A DNA stretch of 64,000 nt from Microbacterium maritypicum (GTDB lineage: Bacteria; Actinomycetota; Actinomycetes; Actinomycetales; Microbacteriaceae): NCBI RefSeq assembly GCF_041529975.1, contig NZ_CP168030.1, forward strand, positions 806,001-870,000, read 5' to 3'. Shown here piece by piece: positions 7,858 to 13,780 of this stretch. A model generated the notes under the pieces. It worked only from the letters and a program-made list of their open reading frames with translations, did not search any database and was not told the origin of the DNA. How positions within the stretch are numbered: the first letter of the stretch is position 1; the number at the start of each line of letters is the position of its first letter. Made by a program: the position numbers and the translations under genes.

Positions 7858-8817
7858 TCAGCGGCCGCGATGGTCCTCGGGCGCGAGACGGGGTCCGCGG
7901 CGCGGTTCCTGAACCCCGCTGGCGAAGATGAGGCGGATGACACGCTGCCGCTGACCCGCCCAGGGCTCGAGGAGCTCGAGCATCCCGTCGTCGTCGGTGC
8001 GCTTCCCGGTGAGCGCGTGCCCTACCTCGTGCGCCAGGTGGTAGTCGCCGACGCTGACGGCATCGGGATCACCCAGCGCGCGGATGCGGGTCTCCGCCGA
8101 GGTCCAGACGCCGACTCCCGGCAGGCTGGTGAGCACGCGGTCGCGGTCGGCGCCGGTCGTGGCCGCGCTCACGGCACGGGCGATGCGGTCACCGCGCTCG
8201 GCTGCGCGCACGATGGTGCGGGACTGCGGGGGCTCGACGCCGGCGCGGTGCCAGGCCCACGAGGGGATGCGGAACCACTGCGCGGCTGTCGGTGCGGCGA
8301 ACATGGGTCGCGGCGTGGGGCCGGGCGCACGCTCGCCGAAGCGGGAGACGAGCCAGCGCCAAGCGCCGAAGGCCTGCATGCCGGTGACTTTCTGCTCGAT
8401 GATCGCGCAGGCGAGAGCATCGAACACTGCGTCGGTGCGGGCGAGCCGCAGTCCGGGGGTGCGCCGGGCGGACTCTGCGATGAGCGGATGCAGCGACGCG
8501 TCGAAGTCGCCGGGCTCGTCGTGTGCGCCGCAGAGTGCGGGAACGCCCTCGAGAGCGTGCTCGGCTCCGGAACCCCAGGCCGAGACCCTGACCTCGTCGC
8601 CGGACATGCGCAGGGCGAGTGTCGCGGGGCCGAGCGGCGTGCGCACGGCACGCCAGATGACGCCGCCGTCGACGATCATCGTCGGATCGGTGCCGCCGCG
8701 GCGGAGCATGCCGACGGTGCGTCGAAGATCGAGCGGATGCGGCGGCCGGTAGACGGTCTCCCATCGAGCATCCGCGGACGCGGCGTCGGCCGCTGCAGGG
8801 TGCTCGATCAGGGTCAT
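7858..8817 (-). CDS. DNA-3-methyladenine glycosylase 2 (AlkA-like HhH-GPD protein)
   Basis: The 319-residue protein should remove alkylated purines from DNA. The N-terminal third resembles the AlkA N-terminal beta domain (YRPPHPLDLRRTV). The catalytic half has FDALACAIIEQKVT (about 132-145), the helix-hairpin-helix LPGVGVWTSAETRIRALGD (about 232-250) and VGDYHL with Asp258 at the position of the catalytic aspartate. The usual Tyr/Trp-rich pocket is present (WFRIPSWAWH). It is probably co-transcribed with the small membrane protein downstream. No Ada-type regulator is nearby. Confidence 0.9.
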   Translation of the reverse strand: MTLIEHPAAADAASADARWETVYRPPHPLDLRRTVGMLRRGGTDPTMIVDGGVIWRAVRTPLGPATLALRMSGDEVRVSAWGSGAEHALEGVPALCGAHDEPGDFDASLHPLIAESARRTPGLRLARTDAVFDALACAIIEQKVTGMQAFGAWRWLVSRFGERAPGPTPRPMFAAPTAAQWFRIPSWAWHRAGVEPPQSRTIVRAAERGDRIARAVSAATTGADRDRVLTSLPGVGVWTSAETRIRALGDPDAVSVGDYHLAHEVGHALTGKRTDDDGMLELLEPWAGQRQRVIRLIFASGVQEPRRGPRLAPEDHRGR

Positions 8818-8860
8818 GCGCCCACCCTACGCGCCGGTCCTGACACCGACCCGGGGTGAC

Positions 8861-9568
8861 TCAGAAGCGGTCGGGCGAGGGGGTGCCGTGGCCGTAGCGG
8901 ATGACGACGTCGGCGTGGCGGTCGAACCGGTAGCCGATGCCGCGCACGGTGCGGACGATGTCCTCGTAGCGGCCGAGCTTGGCGCGAAGGCGGCGGACAT
9001 GCACGTCGATCGTGCGCTCGCCGGGCGTCTCGTCGTCCTGTGCCTGCCAGAGCGCGGAGACCAGCTCGCTGCGCTCGATCGTGCGTCCCTCACGGAGCAC
9101 CAGGTACTGCAGCAGCTCGAACTCCTTGTAGGTGAAGGCCGCGGACTCTCCGTCGATGAGCACGCGCTTGCGGGAGATGTCGACGGTCACGCCGGTCTCC
9201 TCTTCCACGGTGTCCTCTTCGGCGGCGGCCTTGGTGCGGGCGATGGCACCCGGCTCCTGCAGGGCGAGGCGGACGACGTCGAGGTCGCGGCCCCCGGAGC
9301 CGTGCGGTGCGAGGGCGACCGTGGCGTGGGTCTCGGCTCCCGGTGCGAGCTCGGCGAGCGTGCGGCGCAGTGCGTCGACGAGGAGGGGGAGGCTGACCCC
9401 GGCTTCGGCTGCCTTGATCTCGTCGAGTCCGACGTAGAGGGCGAAGCCGCGGGGCGAGCGGACGGCGGGCAGATCGGCTCCGGCGGCGGCCAGGGGAGCA
9501 GCGGCGTCCGGCTGCGTGCGGATCGCGGCGGTGGTGGCGGGACGCTCGAGAAGTGCGGTGTTCGACAT
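8861..9568 (-). CDS. Winged-helix transcriptional regulator without a receiver domain
   Basis: The 235-residue protein ends in an OmpR/PhoB-type DNA-binding domain (about residues 125-222): FTYKEFELLQYLVLREGR, the recognition helix ERTIDVHVRRLRAKLG and the wing IRTVRGIGYRFD. The N-terminal 120 residues are not a response-regulator receiver: there is no acidic pocket or phospho-Asp site. They contain a conserved-looking core (FALYVGLDEIKAAEAGV) and an Ala/Glu-rich linker. It is therefore not a classical two-component partner and may sense a ligand directly or act constitutively. It is preceded by a 250-base leader with a cysteine-rich ORF, suggesting control by cysteine supply. A GAGGA ribosome site lies nine bases before the ATG. 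Confidence 0.88.
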   Translation of the reverse strand: MSNTALLERPATTAAIRTQPDAAAPLAAAGADLPAVRSPRGFALYVGLDEIKAAEAGVSLPLLVDALRRTLAELAPGAETHATVALAPHGSGGRDLDVVRLALQEPGAIARTKAAAEEDTVEEETGVTVDISRKRVLIDGESAAFTYKEFELLQYLVLREGRTIERSELVSALWQAQDDETPGERTIDVHVRRLRAKLGRYEDIVRTVRGIGYRFDRHADVVIRYGHGTPSPDRF

Positions 9569-9589
9569 GATGATGAGTCCTCAGGACGT

Positions 9590-9706
9590 GAGCCCGGATC
9601 GAGCGGGGCTCTGATGCGTTGCATGAATGACCGGCGGAGCCGGGAAGCGAGCAAAGGGTGGATGCTCGGTGACTCTGACCTCGCAGATGTCGAGGAGTCA
9701 GGTCAG
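9590..9706 (-). promoter_or_regulatory. Candidate attenuator hairpins between the Cys leader ORF and the regulator
   Basis: Two stems cannot form together. One pairs GACTC/CTCG (within 9671-9683) with CGAG/GAGTC (9691-9699). The other pairs CTGACCT (9675-9681) with AGGTCAG (9700-9706). A further stem, GAGCCC/GGGCTC (9590-9595 with 9606-9611), lies close to the regulator's ribosome site. This is the arrangement expected if ribosome position on the leader ORF decides downstream expression. No T-run is present, so control may be translational or Rho-dependent. Confidence 0.5.
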
Positions 9707-9723
9707 GCGGGGTGGCTGTTCGT

Positions 9724-9825
9724 TCAGCGACACATTCGGCAACACATGCCAACGCGACCGGGCATCATCATCCCGGCAGTCCTGTTCGCCTCCTGGGCGG
9801 ACAAAGGGCTTGCGTTGGTGGTCAT
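9724..9825 (-). CDS. Cysteine-rich leader peptide (33 codons), leaderless start
   Basis: The ORF begins ATG ACC ACC AAC and ends with the codons for MCCRMCR followed by TGA; three of the last six sense codons are Cys. The ATG lies seven bases after the -10 box of a strong promoter, so the mRNA probably starts at the ATG (leaderless), as is common in actinobacteria. Cys-codon-rich leader ORFs that attenuate sulfur genes are known in mycobacteria. The ORF ends 155 bases before the winged-helix regulator, with alternative hairpins between. I infer that slow translation at the Cys codons when cysteine is scarce changes leader folding. Too short for similarity alone, but promoter, start and Cys end agree. 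Confidence 0.68.
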   Translation of the reverse strand: MTTNASPLSAQEANRTAGMMMPGRVGMCCRMCR

Positions 9826-9831
9826 GGGGGG

Positions 9832-9861
9832 ATTATGTCCGATCATGACCGCTCATGTCAA
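9832..9861 (-). promoter_or_regulatory. Strong sigma-70-type promoter for the leader ORF and winged-helix gene
   Basis: On the - strand the consensus -35 box TTGACA (9856-9861) and the -10 box CATAAT (9832-9837) are 18 bases apart. The start should fall at about 9825, on the A of the leader ORF. Confidence 0.75.
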
Positions 9862-9900
9862 AACGCCCGGGCGACCGTGAGCGGGCGTAACGTTGCTCGG

Positions 9901-10209
9901 ATGACGATCTCGCACACTGTCGGCGGCTTCATCCTGACCGACGAGAAGGACGCGTCGCGCTACACGCTCATGCGCGACGGAAAGCTCGTGAGCGTTCTCG
10001 ACTACCGCGACGACGGACACACGATCGCTCTGACGCGAGCCTTCACGGTCCCGACTTTCCGCGGCAACGGCTATGCCGGGAAGGTCGTCGAGGGGGCCGT
10101 CGCCGACATCGAGGAGCGCGGAGACCGCAAAGTCGACGCCGTCTGCTGGTACGTCGCGGACTGGTTCGCAGCGAACCCCGAGCACGCCCCGCTGCTGCGT
10201 TCGCGCTGA
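9901..10209 (+). CDS. Small GNAT-like N-acetyltransferase domain protein (YjdJ type)
   Basis: The 102-residue protein matches the short single-domain acetyltransferase-like family: a beta sheet with RYTLMRDGKLVSVLDYRDDG, ALTRAFTVPTFRGNGYAGKVV holding the acetyl-CoA loop (RGNGYA, about 58-63), and the closing CWYVADWFAANPEHAPLL typical of this group. Acceptor substrate unknown. The ATG at 9901 follows closely on the divergent promoter of the leader ORF. The longer in-frame reading upstream crosses that promoter and was not used. Confidence 0.87.
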   Translation: MTISHTVGGFILTDEKDASRYTLMRDGKLVSVLDYRDDGHTIALTRAFTVPTFRGNGYAGKVVEGAVADIEERGDRKVDAVCWYVADWFAANPEHAPLLRSR

Positions 10210-10261
10210 CTCGCCTGCTGTATGACGCCGTGTTACGGCCGCCTGCTGCGAGGATGAGCCC

Positions 10262-10744
10262 ATGAAACTCGCTGAGGCCCTCACCGCACGAGCCGATCTG
10301 CAGCGCCGCATCGAGCAGCTGCGTGCCCGCATCGTCGCGAACGCCCGCTTCCAGGAGGGGGAGGAGCCGGCAGAGGACGCCGCGGCGCTCATCGTCGAAG
10401 CCGACGCCGCCCTGACCCAGCTGCGTGACCTGATCCGTCGCATCAATGCGACCAACGCGCGACTCGAGTTGGGCGCGGCCGGCACGATGACGGATGCGCT
10501 CGCCGCCCGCGATGTGCTGCGCCTGCGCCATTCCGTGCTGACGGATGCGGCCGCCGCGGCATCCGGATCCAACGACCAGTACCTGCGCCAGATGCGGTCG
10601 GAGCTGCGGCAGGTCTCGGCGCTTCCGGTCGCGCAGCTGCGATCGAGGGCCGACGCCGTCGCGCAGGAGCTGCGGGAGCTCGACAACCGGATCCAGCAGG
10701 CGAACTGGTCGAACGACCTCGAGGAGGAGAGCGGAAGTCGGTAG
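10262..10744 (+). CDS. DIP1984 family protein (septicolysin-like, helical)
   Basis: The 160-residue protein is almost entirely alpha-helical with long amphipathic helices: MKLAEALTARADLQRRIEQL, the central ADAALTQLRDLIRRINATN and the final RELDNRIQQANWSNDLEEE. This pattern and the end motif IQQANWSNDL fit the DIP1984 family of soluble bacterial proteins, for which no clear activity is known. It is transcribed alone on the + strand, 52 bases after the GNAT-like gene. Confidence 0.85.
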   Translation: MKLAEALTARADLQRRIEQLRARIVANARFQEGEEPAEDAAALIVEADAALTQLRDLIRRINATNARLELGAAGTMTDALAARDVLRLRHSVLTDAAAAASGSNDQYLRQMRSELRQVSALPVAQLRSRADAVAQELRELDNRIQQANWSNDLEEESGSR

Positions 10745-10947
10745 TCACGACGAAGCGGGCACAACCCTCAGTCGGCGGGGCAAGCCGGCACCTGTCGGGC
10801 GGAGGGCAGCCCTGATATCGCATCGCGCAGCCCCGCACGCCGCACAGGTGAAGGTGCACAGCGCATCTCGCATCACCGCGTGCCGATCGTCGCGACGAGG
10901 GTGGGTCAGGGGACCTTCCGCTTCCTCCTCGAACATCATGCGATAGA

Positions 10948-11004
10948 ATGGAGTTCTGCTCAGCCCCGTTGGCTGAGGTGGTCAGGCGCCGAGAGGCGCG
11001 CTGA
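10948..11004 (+). CDS. Possible 18-codon leader peptide before the drug exporter
   Basis: ATG GAG TTC TGC ... encodes an 18-residue peptide, MEFCSAPLAEVVRRREAR, ending in TGA inside the second hairpin of the exporter leader. The Arg-rich end (RRREAR) recalls the R-X-R type sites where ribosomes stall with bound macrolides. However, the ATG overlaps a possible -10 box (TAGAAT 10944-10949) and no ribosome site is visible, so the promoter would have to lie further upstream for this ORF to be read. Kept as a candidate only. Confidence 0.25.
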   Translation: MEFCSAPLAEVVRRREAR

Positions 11005-11052
11005 TCCGAGGCTCGAAACCTCCGGCATCCTCATCAGACACCGGAGGTTTTT
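10959..11052 (+). promoter_or_regulatory. Structured leader with terminator that masks the exporter ribosome site
   Basis: Stems in order: CTCAGCC/GGCTGAG (10959-10965 with 10971-10977); TCAG-CGCC/GGCG-CTGA capped by GAGA (10982-11004); GAGG/CCTC with a 7-base CTCGAAA loop (11008-11022); and the terminator AAACCTCCGG/CCGGAGGTTT (11016-11025 with 11041-11050) followed by T's. The third and fourth stems share bases 11016-11022, so they exclude each other. GGAGG in the terminator's right arm is also the Shine-Dalgarno for the ATG at 11055. The layout fits a riboswitch or an attenuator. I do not recognise a known class. Confidence 0.7.
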
Positions 11053-11054
11053 CC

Positions 11055-12500
11055 ATGTCTTCATCCCTGCGCGCCCGTCCACATTCCCGGTGGTGGGCAC
11101 TCATCGTCATCTCCCTCACTCAGCTCGTCGTGGTGCTCGACGGCACCATCGTGAGCATCGCGCTGCCGCGTGCACAGGCCGCTCTCGGTCTCACCGACGG
11201 ACAGCGGCAGTGGGTCGTCACGGCTTACGCCCTCGCGTTCGGTGCGCTCCTCCTCTTCGGCGGACGCCTCGCCGACTACATCGGCCGCAAGCGCATCTTC
11301 ATGATCGGCATGATCGGATTCGGCGCGGCATCGCTGTACGGCGGGTTCGCGCAGCAGGGGTGGGAGCTCATCCTCGCCCGCGGGCTCCAGGGCGTCTTCG
11401 CGGCGCTGCTCGCTCCGGCGGCACTGGCTCTGCTGACGGTGACGTTCCCCTCCGGCCGTGAGCGCAACACCGCCTTCGCCGTGTTCGGCACCGTCGCGGG
11501 AACGGGGGCGGCGGTCGGCCTCCTGCTCGGCGGGCTGCTGACCGAATTCGCCGACTGGCGCTGGTGCCTCTTCGTGAACATCTTCTTCGTCGTGGTCGGG
11601 CTCATCGGCGGCGCCCTCTTCCTCACCGAGAGCAGGGCCGAGGGTGAGAATCGGTACGACGTCTGGGGGACCATCACGGTGACCCTCGGGCTCGGGGCCC
11701 TCGTCTACGGGTTCAGCCTCGCCGAGCACGGCTGGGGCGATCCGCTGACGATCACGTTCCTGGTGCTCGGTGTCGTCCTGCTCGCGGTCTTCGTCTGGAT
11801 CGAGAGCCGGGTCGCGCAGCCGCTGCTGCCGTTGCGGATCGTGGCCGACCGCGTCCGGGGCGGCGCGTTCCTCATCCAGGGTGTCGCCGGCGCCATCATG
11901 ATCGGCGCCACGATGTACCTCACGTTCCACCTGCAGTTCGTGCTCGGGATGGGGGCGTTCCCGGCAGGACTCGCCACGCTGCCCCTGCCGATCGCGACCA
12001 TGATCATCGCACCGATCGCGACCCGGCTGCTGCCGGTGATCGGACCGCGGCCGATGCTCATCGTCGGACCGCTGCTCGCCGCGGCGGGGATGGTCTACCT
12101 CTCGGGGATCACGCCGGACGGCGCGTACCTCCTGCAGGTCGCCCCTGCGCTGGTGGTGCTCGGTGTCGGCATGGCTTTCATCTTCATCCCGCTGCAGAAC
12201 CTGGCGCTGTCGGGGGTGGCCCCGCACGATGCCGGCGTCGCGTCCGCCATGGCGAACTCGGCGATGCAGATCGGCGGATCGATCGGGCTGTCGGTGTTCA
12301 CCGCCGTGTACGCGGCTTCCGTGGGCGGTCACGCTCAGGCCGACGTCACGCCGTCGCAGTTGACCGACGCATACGGCTGGACGTTCATCGCCGCCGCGAT
12401 CTTCATGGTCGCCGCCTCCGTGATCGCGATGTTCCTGGTGCGCGGCACCAAGGAGGAGCTGATGCCCACGCAGGGCGAGCGGGCCCTCGCCGCGCACTGA
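11055..12500 (+). CDS. MFS multidrug exporter, DHA2/EmrB-QacA family
   Basis: The 481-residue protein has about 14 transmembrane segments, the count for DHA2 proton-drug antiporters. Motif D-like LDGTIVSIALPRAQ lies in helix 1 (about 27-40), motif A GGRLADYIGRKRIF in the 2-3 loop (about 72-85) and motif C-like GTVAGTGAAVGLLLGG in helix 5. It should export toxic hydrophobic compounds with proton exchange. The start at 11055 has GGAGG seven bases upstream, but that sequence is buried in the terminator stem of the leader, so expression should be low until the leader refolds. A 17-bp inverted repeat follows the stop. Confidence 0.93.
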   Translation: MSSSLRARPHSRWWALIVISLTQLVVVLDGTIVSIALPRAQAALGLTDGQRQWVVTAYALAFGALLLFGGRLADYIGRKRIFMIGMIGFGAASLYGGFAQQGWELILARGLQGVFAALLAPAALALLTVTFPSGRERNTAFAVFGTVAGTGAAVGLLLGGLLTEFADWRWCLFVNIFFVVVGLIGGALFLTESRAEGENRYDVWGTITVTLGLGALVYGFSLAEHGWGDPLTITFLVLGVVLLAVFVWIESRVAQPLLPLRIVADRVRGGAFLIQGVAGAIMIGATMYLTFHLQFVLGMGAFPAGLATLPLPIATMIIAPIATRLLPVIGPRPMLIVGPLLAAAGMVYLSGITPDGAYLLQVAPALVVLGVGMAFIFIPLQNLALSGVAPHDAGVASAMANSAMQIGGSIGLSVFTAVYAASVGGHAQADVTPSQLTDAYGWTFIAAAIFMVAASVIAMFLVRGTKEELMPTQGERALAAH

Positions 12501-12508
12501 GCCGTGGT

Positions 12509-12565
12509 CGCGGCATCCGTCCCGGCGTAGATCGCCCGATTCCCGCCCCGGGAACGGATGCCGCG
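12509..12565 (+). terminator. Long inverted repeat after the drug exporter
   Basis: CGCGGCATCCGT (12509-12520) pairs perfectly with ACGGATGCCGCG (12554-12565), and CCCGG/CCGGG extends the stem inward with one bulged A. No T-run follows. It is built on the GGATGCC motif and lies 46 bases before sbcD. Confidence 0.55.
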
Positions 12566-12610
12566 GCACGCCTCGCACGTAATGTCCGAGGGTGTTCGTA
12601 CCGTGTGAGT

Positions 12611-13780
12611 ATGCGAATCCTGCACACCTCCGACTGGCACATCGGCCGGACGTTCCATGGCAACTCGACCATGGACGCGCTGGCCGAGGTGCTCGGCGCG
12701 CTCACGGAGCAGGTTCGCGAGAACGCGGTCGACGTCGTCGTCGTCGCGGGCGACGTCTTCGACTCCGCGACGCCGTCGGGCGCCGCGTACACGCTGCTCG
12801 GCGATGCGCTGGTGTCACTGCACGAGACGGGCGCCCGCGTCATCGTCACGAGCGGCAACCACGACTCGGCCGCGCGACTCGGTTTCCAGGCCCGGCTGCT
12901 CCGCGAGGGCATCCACGTGCTGACAGATCCGCTCGCGGTCGGCGTGCCGGTCACCATCGCCGACCCCGAGGGGCCTGTTCACTTCTTCGGAATCCCCTAC
13001 CTCGAACCGGCGATCGTCCGTCAGCACTGGCCCGAGGGTGACAGTTCGGGGCGGCAGCTGCGCACGCAGGCGCAGACCATGGCTCATGCGATGGATCTGG
13101 TCCGCGCCGGCATGCGCGAGCACGAGGGACGTTCAGTGGCGATCGCGCACTGCTTCGCGGCCGGCGTCGACGCGACCGTCGGGCTCGAACGCGAGGTGCG
13201 TCAGGGCGGACTCGACGTCGTGCCGCTGAGCGTCTTCGACGGCCCCGATTACGTCGCGCTCGGGCACATCCACGGGCGCCAGCAGATCAGCGAGCGCGTC
13301 CGGTACGCGGGTGCTCCGCTGCACTACAGCTTCGGCGAGCAGGACAAGCCGCGCGGATCCTGGCTGGTCGAGCTCGACGCCGAGGGCCTCGCCACGGTCG
13401 AGTGGCTCGAGCTGCCGGTTCCGCGTCGGCTCGTCACGCTCACGGGCTCGCTCGGAGAGATCCTCGCAGCCGACACCGTCGCCGCACACGCCGACGACTG
13501 GGTCTGCGCCGTCTACACGGATGCGGTGCCGCAGTCCGAGCCGATGCGGCGTCTGCGAGAGAGCTATCCCCACTGCGCGATGGTTCAGCACCAGCCCGCA
13601 GCTGTCGCAGAGGTGGAGGAGAAGTCGTACGTGCAGCGGCTGCGCTCCGCCGTCACCGACGCCGACCGCATCGAGGCGTTCCTCGAGCATGTGCGGGCAG
13701 GACACGGGCCCACCGAGGTCGAGCACGAGCTGATCCGTGCGGTGCTCGATGAGCGCGTGCGCGCGGAGGCACTCGTCTAG
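12611..13780 (+). CDS. sbcD: Exonuclease SbcCD, subunit D (Mre11-like nuclease)
   Basis: SbcD is the nuclease of the SbcCD (Mre11-Rad50 type) complex that opens hairpins and processes DNA ends. The 389-residue protein has the calcineurin-type phosphoesterase motifs: SDWHIGR with Asp8 and His10, VAGDVFDS with Asp around 49, SGNHDS with Asn and His around 84, and GHIHGRQQ around 220. The C-terminal part is the capping domain. The start MRILHTSDWH at 12611 is usual for the family; a GTG two codons upstream is also open. No good ribosome site is visible. The stop TAG directly abuts the sbcC ATG. Confidence 0.95.
   Translation: MRILHTSDWHIGRTFHGNSTMDALAEVLGALTEQVRENAVDVVVVAGDVFDSATPSGAAYTLLGDALVSLHETGARVIVTSGNHDSAARLGFQARLLREGIHVLTDPLAVGVPVTIADPEGPVHFFGIPYLEPAIVRQHWPEGDSSGRQLRTQAQTMAHAMDLVRAGMREHEGRSVAIAHCFAAGVDATVGLEREVRQGGLDVVPLSVFDGPDYVALGHIHGRQQISERVRYAGAPLHYSFGEQDKPRGSWLVELDAEGLATVEWLELPVPRRLVTLTGSLGEILAADTVAAHADDWVCAVYTDAVPQSEPMRRLRESYPHCAMVQHQPAAVAEVEEKSYVQRLRSAVTDADRIEAFLEHVRAGHGPTEVEHELIRAVLDERVRAEALV

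Noticed and set aside
10982..11022. tRNA-like fragment (7-base CTCGAAA loop on a GAGG/CCTC stem)
   Set aside because: It resembles a T-arm, but there is no acceptor stem, D-arm or anticodon arm in the right positions, and the stem overlaps the terminator arm. It is better read as part of the exporter leader.
12605..12610. GTG start two codons before the sbcD ATG
   Set aside because: Family proteins begin at MRILHTSDWH, and neither position has a ribosome site that would favour the GTG.
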